From Euperipatoides rowelli (taxonomy: Eukaryota > Onychophora > Udeonychophora > Euonychophora > Peripatopsidae), in assembly GCA_003024985.2 (NCBI GenBank), contig PXIH01S0043777.1: DNA of 11,168 nucleotides; one strand, 5' to 3'. The position numbers and the translations under genes are program-made. The notes below the pieces were generated by a model. That model saw only the letters and a list, made by a program, of their open reading frames with translations. It ran no database searches and was not told the origin of the DNA. Shown here one piece after another: positions 1-7,111 of the stretch (the first letter of the stretch is position 1; every line of letters starts with the position of its first letter).

Positions 1-769
1 TCGAGTATCTTTTATAAAAACCACTCAGTCACCGACTGCAAATAATAAATAATAAATAAAGCTTTGAATCACTGATCTACATTCTGATTGGTCTGAAAAA
101 GGAAACGGCCACTATTCTGGTTTGACAACCTGTCAACCACTAATACTGGAATCGGCGCAAGATTTTTCTGCCAAAATTCGTCATAAGAAGGGTTGATAAT
201 TTGATACATATTGGCATGAAAGTCGAATTTTAATGCGTTTTTGGACCGAATATAACAAATTAATTAAACAAGCATTTTTTTACAAAAATACACATAAATC
301 AATGAAGTTGAAATAGGCATTGATAAACCACTTTAACATCTAATTAAAATAAATAACCATTCATAATAATAGTAAATAGACCTTATAGTTTTTTATTTTT
401 TTTTTTTGCCATAGGATAAAATGTGCATTCTGTTGTCTATAGGTTTAAAGCAGACATGTTTATTTTTTTTAATTTTGAGGTGGGGGGGGGGGAGAATTAA
501 TAGACACCTGTGTATATTTTGAAATTACAAGGCTCCAAATTCAATACAAAATACTATTAAGATATTTGATTTGTAATTCAATTATTATTAAAAGGATTTT
601 ATTTGTCAAAACAGTATATAGTAAATAACTAAGATGAGTAAAAAAAAATCAATTCATTTGAATACTTTTGCTCAACAAAGAGTATAGGTAAATTTACATA
701 GGTTTTAATTATGATATTTATTTTTATTGTGTAATGATATAACACACAGACTATTTTATTTTATTTTAG
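1..769. other. AT-rich DNA without a supported gene
   Basis: No ATG-initiated ORF of useful length is present. The least AT-biased part is about 68-193, which is open without an ATG in one plus frame for 42 codons (stop TGA at 194-196); it could be part of an exon but has no recognisable motif. A TATA-like string lies at about 11-19 and a small inverted repeat (TTGACA/TGTCAA) at about 121-135, neither sufficient to call a promoter. A run of eleven G at 482-492 and several A or T runs are low-complexity sequence. Confidence 0.5.
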
Positions 770-826
770 GGAAATCCAGTAGCAAATAATAGGGATTTTG
801 AAATTAGTTCAGTGATCTCAGATGAG
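770..826 (+). CDS. possible 57-bp internal exon, unknown gene
   Basis: A T-rich tract ending in TTTTAG (AG at 768-769) is followed by 57 bases open in frame 0, reading G-N-P-V-A-N-N-R-D-F-E-I-S-S-V-I-S-D-E, and then by a strong donor GAG|GTAAGAG (GT at 827-828). The length is a multiple of three. The next convincing acceptor on this strand (AG at 1917-1918) opens in the same phase, so the two could be joined. I recognise no protein family. The intron would contain the left arm of the long inverted repeat, so the exon may belong to a cellular gene into which the transposon landed, or it may be a chance match. Splice signals in AT-rich DNA are cheap, so confidence is low. Confidence 0.25.
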
Positions 827-1042
827 GTAAGAGGGTTTTTTTTTCTTCTTCTTTTACTTTAACAGCCTACCACCTATAAAGTATTTAACAAATGAATTTT
901 TAGAATTGCATTTATTTCCTTGTAAAAAATTTTTTTTTTAATTTATTTTAATGTTTATAAAATTAAATTTTCTTTATCTTTTACATTTTTGTTTTTTAAT
1001 CCTTTCTTATAGTGGAGTGGATTTGGGTAAAAAAAATGAAGA

Positions 1043-1259
1043 AATTGTGCTATTGGTGATAGAAGCATGAAATTTTCTTTAATTGTCCGTACTGTGGTCA
1101 TAAGTGGTTTAAAGATAAAAGAGTCCAAAATTCACTAAAAAAAAAAAAAAAACCTAGATGGAAACTGTTCAAAGTTAGGCATAGAGAAATACATACTAAA
1201 GGCGTATATCTTGGAAAGTTTAGAAATCTTTTATTTGTAAAATGTTGTGGAACATAAAT
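1043..1259 (+). repeat. left arm of long inverted repeat (probable TIR)
   Basis: Its reverse complement recurs at 8867-9040. Conserved blocks include CTATTGGTGATAGAAGCATG here against CTATTAGTGATAGAAACATG there, GTTTAAAGATAA at about 1107-1118, and GTATATCTTGGAAAGTTTAG at about 1204-1223. By eye roughly four of five aligned bases agree, and many differences are transitions. This arm carries about 45 extra bases at about 1119-1169, including a run of 16 A, absent from the other arm. The most distal outer bases do not align well, so the true end could lie somewhat further left. Confidence 0.8.
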
Positions 1260-1918
1260 GTCTAGATTATTTCCTACACAATATTTTAATCCAGTTAATG
1301 ATTTAAATGTTATTCTGCCGACAATACTGACATTATCAGATTATTTTATTAGTGTATTAAAGTTTTTTTTTTTTAAATCTATAATTAATCATTAAGGTTC
1401 CGTACATATAAATCGTATGGAATATGATTTATATATTGCACAAAACATATTGTTTTGTGCAATACATTCTCCTTTTTTGAACATTATTTTTAAATTTTAT
1501 TTTTGTCCAATAGTTCATTAAATAATCCCTCAAAGTTAGTAGTGGTGACTAAATGATTGTTGACTTAGGCCTGCATAGAACTCTATTGTTGTTGGATTTG
1601 AGGCTTTATACAGTCATGGTTTAGAAAATCTGCCACATCTAAGGTAAGGTACTTTGACGTCTCATTATAACCAAATTCAACACTGCTATTAGATTAAAGC
1701 ATAATGTAACATAGTATCATAAATACGTCTTGGTCATGTATGAAAAAAATGTGTCTATAGCTTATCTTTGAATCATGATTTTGCTTACCTATCTTTTTTC
1801 GGATCATTGAGAAGGAGGCATTGATGAAACTAAGAGCATATTGAAAAATTATAAGTTAGATTATTATTATTACTGTTATTGTTATCAGTATATTTATTTT
1901 CATTTATTTTATTTACAG
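1260..1918. other. AT-rich 5' noncoding interior of the relic, with hairpins
   Basis: No coding piece of the transposon gene is recognisable here. A strong hairpin lies at 1435-1463 and a weaker one at 1406-1434. The 3' end, TTTATTTACAG, resembles a splice acceptor. If the inverted-repeat model is right, this stretch is the leader or promoter side of the element, but no promoter motif stands out. Confidence 0.4.
1435..1463. repeat. perfect 13-bp hairpin
   Basis: ATTGCACAAAACA (1435-1447) is followed by a 3-base loop TAT and its exact reverse complement (1451-1463). Directly upstream, ATATAAATC (1406-1414) and GATTTATAT (1426-1434) form a second short stem. No T-run follows in the manner of a bacterial terminator, and the setting is eukaryotic. 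It is probably a small foldback or a subterminal structure of the surrounding element. Confidence 0.7.
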
Positions 1919-2008
1919 GTTGATCCTCAGAGATTAAGCTGTGTAAGAAATCTTAGCCATTTGACTACTTATAGTAGACAAATTTTAGTAAAAATAGGAT
2001 GTTCATAG
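1919..2008 (+). CDS. possible terminal exon, unknown gene
   Basis: After a T-rich acceptor (AG at 1917-1918) the sequence is open for 29 codons, beginning V-D-P-Q-R-L-S-C-V-R-N-L and ending at TAG 2006-2008. It is in phase with the possible exon 770-826. An AATAAA lies at 2012-2017, just past the stop. An internal donor-like TGT|GTAAGA at 1943 would give a 24-base exon instead. It may be an upstream exon of the relic transposon gene, part of an unrelated gene, or chance. No family is recognisable. Confidence 0.2.
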   Translation, partial: VDPQRLSCVRNLSHLTTYSRQILVKIGCS

Positions 2009-2145
2009 CAAAATAAATGCTAATACTGAAATTTTCATCATTAAAGTGGTAATTTAAAAATACATAAATAGCATTTTGGCTAATTATGTTGAGCCAAAAA
2101 TTAGCAAAATCATCTTAGATTTGTTAGCATTTTGCTAAAATGCTA
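2008..2145. repeat. hairpin cluster built on TAGCATTTT
   Basis: The motif TAGCATTTT or its complement recurs in this short stretch. A near-perfect hairpin lies at 2125-2145 (TAGCATTTT, loop GCT, AAAATGCTA). A second uses TTTTGGCT (2074-2081) and AGCCAAAA (2092-2099). AGCAAAATAAATGCTAA near 2008-2024 pairs imperfectly with the sequence at 2124-2136. This suggests a small foldback repeat upstream of the first coding piece. No target duplication was identified. Confidence 0.5.
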
Positions 2146-2227
2146 GTGGCAGCTTAAACACTGGCTCCTGATATTATATGACGTTTACCATGTTTAAATG
2201 TAGTCACATAGGAGTGACGCATGTGTT

Positions 2228-2377
2228 ATGGACTGGCAGAAATGTGCCCTTTGTCAATGCAATTCAAGTGAAATGTTATTGGATCCCTTAACCAGCAAAG
2301 GTATTACTCCTTATGAATGTTATGTTGCAGTGTATATGTTATCAGTGAGTTCAAAAAACTTGGCTCCATATGAGTAA
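2228..2377 (+). pseudogene. relic fragment 1: N-terminal CxxC zinc finger
   Basis: A 49-codon open piece starts M-D-W-Q-K-C-A-L-C-Q. The W-x-K-C-x-x-C-Q pattern is the N-terminal signature of the family, where it is followed by L-x-x-P and a later H-x-x-C to complete a metal site. Here L-D-P follows at residues 18-20, the rest diverges and a TAA closes the frame at 2375-2377. The same frame resumes as family-like sequence at about 2447. The ATG is a plausible start but is not proven, because the family may have upstream exons. Confidence 0.65.
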
Positions 2378-2446
2378 AGGTAGACACATCACTGTTAGAT
2401 TTATTTGTGATAAGTATGTATGTAAAGCATAGCTTTTATACAAAAT

Positions 2447-2840
2447 GAAATCGAAGGAACACTTCAGCAACATAGCACCAAGTGACACAAGTCTTTTCAT
2501 TAAAAAGCCTAACATTAAGGCTTTGGAAAATCTTCTAAAACACCCTCTGAAACAGTGATGGGTACTATTCCAGAAGTTGATCAAGGGGCCTTAAGTTCCA
2601 AAAGATATCTTTGTGAAAATCAGGAATGTCCTATTCTTTCCACAAAATGCTTCTTCTGTGGTGAAGATGGCACGACCTAGAAGAAGTTACCTGCCGCATC
2701 AACATGAATGCGCAACCAAACTGGGGGACAACGCCTTGTTAAGAAAACTAAGCAAGGGAGACATGATGGCTCAGGATGCCATATATCACAATCAATATTT
2801 GGTGAAGTGTACAGAGAAACACATGTCGCAGCTGTAACAA
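2447..2840 (+). pseudogene. relic fragment 2: WHKS block and second zinc-binding block
   Basis: Frame 2 (from 2447) reads I-E-G-T-L-Q-Q-H-S-T-K, then TGA at 2483 where the family has Trp, then H-K-S. After several more stops the same frame reaches C-F-F-C-G-E-D-G (tgc at 2648) and stops at TAG 2678. The continuation moves to frame 0: E-C-A-T-K-L-G-D-N-A-L-L, then L-S-K-G-D-M-M-A-Q-D-A-I-Y-H. The CxxC followed by DAxYH(x)nC is the family's second zinc-binding pattern; here the position after YHNQ is Tyr rather than Cys, so the site is incomplete. The frame 0 piece ends at TAA 2835-2837. Confidence 0.75.
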
Positions 2841-2863
2841 CTAATAAAAAATCTGAGGTGTAA

Positions 2864-2954
2864 GCTATGGTTTTGGCAGAGTTGATCTCATACTTGACAG
2901 TAAGTGGGACAGAAAATCCCCAATTTTTAAAGTAGTAGATTTATTGAAGATATA
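2864..2954 (+). pseudogene. relic fragment 3: helical ELISYL...VDLLKIY block
   Basis: Frame 2 reads A-M-V-L-A-E-L-I-S-Y-L up to a TAG. Frame 1 then reads K-V-V-D-L-L-K-I (from 2929). The family has a conserved F-A-E-L-x-x-Y-I ... F-K-L-x-D-L-x-K-L-Y-T-T-R-L-x-Q-L-G here. The block breaks off inside the Tyr codon of K-[LI]-Y, where the CACTA-type element is inserted, and continues in the same frame at 4633. Confidence 0.75.
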
Positions 2955-2980
2955 CACTAACACGGATCTTGTGAACAGCA
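2955..2980 (+). repeat. left TIR of CACTA-type element
   Basis: This 26-base terminal repeat pairs with the reverse complement of 4604-4629, with mismatches at positions 9, 16 and 23, two of them transitions. The outer five bases are CACTA. Confidence 0.85.
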
Positions 2981-4603
2981 ATGAAAATATATATATAATT
3001 TTTCATAAACATTAAAAAATATATATATATTTTTCAGAAATGTTTTTTTTTTAATTTTCTTAAAAGTATAATTATTTAGCTTTACAACTGTGCAAAAACT
3101 TTTAAAATCGGTTAAGTTTTACTATTTTTCCCTTAATTTTTTTTAAACAGTACCTTTGGTCTGTAGTGAAAGTCGATTTGTAGGGTATAAACTTGAAAAA
3201 AAAAGCAAGTAAAAATATATAACACATTGGAAAAAATCTCACTCTCTTTAAGTGAAAATAGAAAAAAAATGATCCGCTTAGGAGCAGTTTGATCGCTGGT
3301 TCCCTGACAATGTGACTTAGTTCTATAATGGCAATGATGTTTATTTAATACAGCACAATAAAACTTCTTAAAAAAAATCGTTTATACATTACAGTATTTT
3401 GTAATTTTTTGGAAAAAAATAATAAACTTAGATATTGTATGATTGTGTCGATTGACCGCACAAGGACTGTGGTAGACATGTATAAAGAAAACGAAGGCCG
3501 ATCAAGAATATAATCCACTTTTATATCAAAACTTTTTAAATTTCACTAGTCTCTTATTCAGTATATATAGTAGAAGAATTCTTAAATAAAATAAGCAGTA
3601 ACATTAGTAATCTGCTTACAGTACAATAAATCCTATTGGATAGTAATGACAATTTGCAAAAAAATAAAGAAAAAAAAAACATTCAAACTCATTTACTATC
3701 GCATGGTAAAAATGTCATAAATTTGGCATCCTTTGATCAATTCTATTAAACAGGGACTCATTTTGAAGAACAGGGATTTTTACATCATAAAAAATGGATT
3801 TAATCACTATTTGGGAGGTTCTAGAATAATAGTGCAGAAACTAATCACTATTATAGTTCAAAATACTTTGCCCTACGTCAGAAGTATGGGGTGGACTGTT
3901 TGATCGAAATTAATATTTATAATTAACTCTAGCACATAATTTCAATTGATTTATATAAATTAATAATTATTATGAGGTCCTAATGTTTTAAATTAAAAAA
4001 AAAAAGGTTAATTATATTTTTAAATATTTTTAAACATGTGCTACTTGCACATTCATATCTAGTTTAGCTTTCAGCAGTAATTTGGTATAGCAACTGCCAA
4101 TTGCCTTGGGCTATATTTTCTGCAAGATGCATTGTCATGTGATATTTTCTTTGTTATTCATTCTAGTTTGAAAATAATATAAGTTTTAATGGCAGACTTA
4201 ATTGAAACAAAGAAAAAGTGAATTTTCTTTTGACAGGTACGAGTTTGGTTTCCGAGCAGTAGGGGCGAATAGTTTAAATATTTGTTAAAAATATAATTTA
4301 ATTTAAAACTTTATTAATCATTGAAAACATTAATTTTTTTTAATTAATTAATGTTTACAATAAAGCACGTTAATGATTTTTTAATGTTTTTTTAGACTTA
4401 GTATGTGTTGCTCAGGCCATAGGGTTAACATTGAGTTTGGGTATAGGTGTCTAGAAAAAAATGTTTTAAATGGTAATTAAATAGTTTTAAAATATAAAAA
4501 GTTTAAAACATTAAAAGTTAATTGATTAAATTATCGGATTTTTTTTTTTAATAATAAAGGATAGATAATTTGCAGATATGTGAGAAATTAAAAATCGCAC
4601 TCG

Positions 4604-4629
4604 TGCGGTTCACGAGATCCATGTTAGTG
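4604..4629 (-). repeat. right TIR of CACTA-type element
   Basis: This is the inverted partner of 2955-2980. The end also forms a small subterminal stem, CTCGTG / CACGAG, at about 4600-4616. It is unusually GC-rich against the AT-rich interior. Confidence 0.85.
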
Positions 4630-4632
4630 TAA

Positions 4633-5013
4633 ATGGAGCGACTGCAGGGGCTAGGAATAACTGTGCAGGGGCATGTTCACAGCACCAAGTTGAAAGAACA
4701 TATACTTGCTTACCAGATGAAAGATATGCACTCAGTCAATAAAGGAAGGGACAGTTTCCTAGTATACAACAATGATCTTGACAATGTCATCCTGAATATT
4801 AATCAGAATGAACTTGATGCATGCCTACTTTTCATGGTGGCTGCTGTTGTGCGGGAGGAAATTTTGCTAAGTGAATTAATCTTCAAATACTATTTTACGG
4901 ACAAATGCCAAGTAACTTATGTACCTTCATCTTTACTGCCACTCATCAGCATGATTTTGTATAGAACCAACATAAATGAGCATAGGAGTCTTAAGTTCAC
5001 AACCAGCTTATGA
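4633..5013 (+). pseudogene. relic fragment 4: MERLQGLG...PSSLLPLISMIL block
   Basis: This is the longest uninterrupted piece of the relic, 126 codons. It holds R-L-Q-G-L-G-I-T-V-Q-G-H-V-H-S-T-K-L-K (residues 3-21), K-G-R-D-S-F-L-V-Y-N-N-D (about 38-49) and V-P-S-S-L-L-P-L-I-S-M-I-L (about 96-108), all family blocks in the expected order. The ATG is not a genuine start: the frame is continuous with fragment 3 if the inserted element is removed. TGA at 5011-5013 is a frameshift consequence, because the next family block (T-I-S-Q-L-L-L-F-N-S) starts in frame 0 at 5013. The protein role of this region is unknown. Confidence 0.85.
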
Positions 5014-5261
5014 CCATTTCACAGCTACTTTTATTCAATAGCAAATTAGCAAGAGCGAACCCTGTGGTTATCTATCGCAGATGGATTCAAGATTCATCTT
5101 TGGCTGTAGTCTGGTAACTTTTGGATATGCTGTTTGATCTTGGTTTATGTGTATTGTATGACCGATATTAGAGAATTCTATTTTCATTGTGCAAACTCTT
5201 TGTCAGAGTTGGAAGTCAGACAAGGTTAAAGGGCATATTTGCAATGTCGGCTGCTGACTGA
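5013..5261 (+). pseudogene. relic fragment 5: TISQLLLFNS to RLKGIFAMSAAD
   Basis: Frame 0 reads T-I-S-Q-L-L-L-F-N-S, then L-L-D-M-L-F-D-L-G-L-C-V-L-Y-D-R and later R-L-K-G-I-F-A-M-S-A-A-D. These match the family's S-I-A-Q-L-L-x-F-N-S, L-V-D-T-L-F-x-L-G-M-C-x-S-Y-D-R and F-T-T-A-A-V-D-N. In-frame stops lie at 5115-5117 (TAA), 5169-5171 (TAG) and 5259-5261 (TGA). The D-N-I-D-H that usually precedes N-P-S appears shortened at the junction with the next piece. Confidence 0.75.
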
Positions 5262-5474
5262 TCAGAATCCATCAACAACTGCATGGACCTCATTTCATGG
5301 CATAGGAATTTCACTTTTTCAACACGCACCAATGAACTATGGGTACACCTATATATCCCTACACACTTATCAACCAAAACAGTGTCCTATCTGCCTGAGT
5401 TGTATACAAACATTATTCCAGTAGTTAAACCATGGCCAAGTGTGATTCTTCCTCCACTACAGAGCCTTATATAG
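5262..5474 (+). pseudogene. relic fragment 6: NPSTTAxxSFHGIGISLFQH and proline-rich block
   Basis: Frame 1 carries N-P-S-T-T-A-W-T-S-F-H-G-I-G-I-S-L-F-Q-H, one of the clearest family signatures (usually SFHGTGISL). The reading then moves to frame 0, where V-S-Y-L-P-E-L-Y-T-N-I-I-P-V-V and V-I-L-P-P-L-Q-S match the family's V-x-x-L-P-x-x-Y-T-x-x-P-P-V and x-P-P-V-Q-G. The frame 0 piece stops at TAG 5472-5474. The two frames overlap for about 140 bases, so the shift point is not exact. Confidence 0.8.
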
Positions 5475-5573
5475 GCAACCTTTCAGTTATCAATTTAGTA
5501 GAATAAAGAGACAGTGGTGTTGGCACACATCCAGAACCACATGAACGGCAGTAATAATACACCTAAACAACCC

Positions 5574-5654
5574 TTATCGTGGTCAGCATACCATGCAAGC
5601 AACGTTACCGACCAGGAACGTCAACCAAGTTTTCACACATGCTTCTGGTCCTGA
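5574..5654 (+). pseudogene. relic fragment 7: LSWSAYHAS block
   Basis: Frame 0 reads L-S-W-S-A-Y-H-A-S-N and continues to TGA 5652-5654. S-W-x-A-Y-H-A is a conserved block of the family just before a variable linker. The surrounding sequence (about 5475-5573 and 5655-5698) is too decayed to align by eye. Confidence 0.7.
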
Positions 5655-5698
5655 GAGTTGTATAACACACCCCTGCAATGATTGTCTATGTGTTTAAA

Positions 5699-6137
5699 GC
5701 TGTAACACAGGGCATAAGTATTCTTAACCCTTAACAAATATCCATCATAGTGTTTGACTAACCATTGTTTGCCATTGCAAAACTGGTGCAGTGGAATCAA
5801 ACAAGTTTTTTGGAGAACACAAACTTATATGCATGTTTGCTGGTTTGCTTATTGAGCAAGCTTTCCTGAAAGTGATTGGGCATTGGCTGGAAGCTAGTGG
5901 TTGGACTCAATTGTTGGTAGACACAAAAGAAAACTTCTGCTGAAATAGCAGATTCATTCATTACCATAGAATTACGAAGGCAAGAAAGGCCCATCAAATA
6001 TCTTGTTGTGAATTGAACATGTCATTCCAAAAAGCATCTAAGTATTCTCTACAACAACACCTCATCCTAATTTTTTCAATGAGTGGTGTGAGCGATGTAA
6101 TGAAATCCTTGTTTCAGTGCTGGTATATAACTTTACA
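5699..6137 (+). pseudogene. relic fragment 8: DQPLFAIAK...GHWLEASGW block
   Basis: Frame 2 reads G-I-S-I-L-N-P, a TAA (5732), then V-F-D, a second TAA (5759) exactly where the family has Gln in D-Q-P-L, then P-L-F-A-I-A-K-L-V-Q-W-N. Frame 1 from 5806 reads F-F-G-E-H-K-L-I-C-M-F-A-G-L-L-I-E and I-G-H-W-L-E-A-S-G-W-T, matching the family's H-G-E-D-K-x-V-x-M-F-G-G-L-H-I-E and L-G-D-W-L-E-x-S-G-W. R-K-A-H-Q-I (frame 1) and N-E-W-C-E (frame 0) follow. The piece ends in C-W-Y-I-T-L-, cut by the hAT-like insertion. This block resembles catalytic-core regions of transposases only by position; no DDE triad can be assigned. Confidence 0.8.
6129..6137. repeat. target-site duplication, left copy
   Basis: AACTTTACA directly abuts the left end of the hAT-like element and is repeated exactly at 6910-6918. 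Nine bases match; hAT elements normally make 8, so one base may be chance or an end may be off by one. Confidence 0.85.
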
Positions 6138-6232
6138 CAAGGCTCGAAATTAGAAATTTTATACTGGGAGCAAATATTTGCTCCCACTCACAAGTGGGTG
6201 GGAGCAAGTATTGTCTTATTGGGAGCACAATC
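6138..6232 (+). repeat. terminal unit, left copy, with palindrome
   Basis: This is a direct repeat of 6801-6900, sharing AAATTAGAAATTTTAT, the palindrome and CTCACAAGTG. The palindrome at 6165-6186 has half-site TGGGAGCAAAT and its exact complement. An additional GGGTGGGAGCAAG and GGGAGCAC repeat the GGGAGCA core. Confidence 0.8.
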
Positions 6233-6603
6233 TTTTTTTTTATTATTATTACCAGTAGGCCTATATTGGTTATTTTTAATTTAGCTTTATTAAAATCAAA
6301 ATATTGAAATTCAAATTTGTTACAAATACCAGATTTGTACATATTTTTTGTCAATATTATTAAACGATCAGGTAAAATTGTTCCATTGAACATCCTTAAA
6401 TGATTAAAATTAGAGTTAAATTTACAGTGGATGAATTCAGATCTTTTTGCTAAATGTGATGGCATGAGGGGGATGATGAATATTGAAACCTCCTCCCTCC
6501 CACCCCCTACCCCTTTCAGCTTGAGTATTTACATACCCCCTTTCTCCAAATTTTTTTTTTACTTAAAAACAAAAATGAAATTTCATTATTAAAATAAGAA
6601 ATA

Positions 6604-6782
6604 ATTTTATTATTTACATGATAGTAATAAATATAAATGCACTAGTTAATTTTTACATAATTGGCTAGAATACTAATATTTAAAAATAAATTGCACATTA
6701 AAAAATAAATTACTAAGCTAGTCAATAATTATGTAAAAATAAAAGTGATATTTTATATCTTTATCATGTAAATAATAAAAAA
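6604..6782. repeat. central inverted repeat of the hAT-like element
   Basis: The arm 6604-6668 (containing TTTTATTATTTACATGATA and TTTTTACATAATTGGCTAG) pairs with the reverse complement of 6718-6782, leaving a loop of about 49 bases. The arms are imperfect but share long exact blocks. The structure would fold into a long stem and is typical of foldback-type miniature elements. Confidence 0.75.
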
Positions 6783-6800
6783 AATATTATTCTTTTTTAG

Positions 6801-6909
6801 GGCCCAAATTAGAAATTTTATGCTGGGAGCAAATATTTGCTCCCACTCACAAGTGACGAGCAATTTTTGTCTTACTGGGTGCAATTGCTCCCACTAAATT
6901 CGAGCCCTG
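6801..6909 (+). repeat. terminal unit, right copy, ending in right TIR
   Basis: It starts GGCCCAAATTAGAAATTTTAT like the left unit, repeats the 22-bp palindrome at 6824-6845 and CTCACAAGTG, then runs into GCAATTGCTCCCACTAAATTCGAGCCCTG, whose reverse complement is the left terminus. On its own this 109-bp piece looks like a complete miniature element with both ends. Confidence 0.75.
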
Positions 6910-6918
6910 AACTTTACA
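6910..6918. repeat. target-site duplication, right copy
   Basis: AACTTTACA abuts the right terminus CCCTG and equals 6129-6137. Confidence 0.85.
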
Positions 6919-7111
6919 ACTTGAGTTATTAAACATGTATATACAGTCACTTAGCACAGAAAACTTTCATTTGCTCATCTATTGTTTTTACAATGATGTG
7001 TCCCTGTTTTTTGTTTTTTTGCTTTGAATAGGATTAATTACATGAGATGGCTTCCGATACACTTATGTGACATGTTGACTTTTGAGCAGATACCTCCAAC
7101 CATTGTTACTT
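6919..7111 (+). pseudogene. relic fragment 9: LELL...ENFHLL and NYMRWLPIHLCDM block
   Basis: Frame 2 reads L-E-L-L-N-M-Y-I-Q-S-L-S-T-E-N-F-H-L-L, matching the family's L-E-L-L-x-x-x-x-x-R-S-L-R-E-G-N-F-x-L. Frame 1 from 7027 reads N-R-I-N-Y-M-R-W-L-P-I-H-L-C-D-M-L, equivalent to H-x-N-Y-A-R-W-x-P-V-H-L-R-D-M, a highly conserved block. The usual W-F-F-A-L-D-H linker between them is largely lost. The frame ends at TAA 7111-7113. Confidence 0.8.

Larger units (their letters stand above)
2955..4629. mobile_element. nested CACTA-type (CMC superfamily) non-autonomous element
   Basis: The 1,675-bp insert starts CACTAACACGG and ends CCATGTTAGTG. Its terminal inverted repeats are 26 bp with 23 matches (2955-2980 and 4604-4629). 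It is flanked by TA on both sides (2953-2954 and 4630-4631), a possible 2-bp target duplication. The host gene is split exactly here: frame 1 sequence K-I before the insert continues as M-E-R-L-Q-G-L-G after it, matching the family's K-L-Y-T-T-R-L-x-Q-L-G with the Tyr codon at the junction. The interior is AT-rich with AT microsatellite-like runs near 2986-3032 and no transposase-like ORF, so it is non-autonomous. The CACTA terminus and TA duplication fit the CACTA-Mirage-Chapaev group; a Tc1/mariner-like origin is the alternative. Confidence 0.75.
6138..6909. mobile_element. nested hAT-like non-autonomous element
   Basis: The 772-bp insert begins CAAGGCTCGAAATTAG and ends CTAAATTCGAGCCCTG, giving a 16-bp inverted terminal repeat with 14 matches and CAGGG-type ends as in many hAT elements. 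The flanks carry an identical 9-bp duplication. Deleting the insert plus one copy of the duplication joins C-W-Y-I-T-L to Q-L-E-L-L-N in one frame, matching the family's Y-W-x-x-x-L-x-L-E-L-L. Internally there are two direct copies of a terminal unit (6138-6232 and 6801-6900), each with a 22-bp perfect palindrome, and a long imperfect inverted repeat (6604-6668 and 6718-6782). No transposase is encoded, so it must have been moved by proteins from elsewhere. A Mutator-like element is the alternative, given the 9-bp duplication. Confidence 0.8.

Noticed and set aside
482-492. Run of eleven G as a quadruplex or regulatory site
   Set aside because: A single homopolymer run without further G-tracts nearby is better explained as low-complexity sequence.
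2351-2584. Minus-strand open frame of 77 codons
   Set aside because: It lies opposite the WHKS part of the relic gene, which is readable on the plus strand; it has no motif of its own.
2955-4629. Reading the 1.7-kb gap in the gene as a spliceosomal intron
   Set aside because: The borders are CACTA/TAGTG inverted repeats with TA flanks rather than GT/AG.
5797-5997. Minus-strand open frame of 66 codons
   Set aside because: It is antisense to the GHWLEASGW block, which is clearly the real coding strand.
6133-6465. Minus-strand open frame of 110 codons
   Set aside because: It starts in the interior of the hAT-like element and runs out through its left terminal repeat and palindrome. The composition is low-complexity and Ile/Lys-rich with no transposase motif, so it is not a gene of the element.
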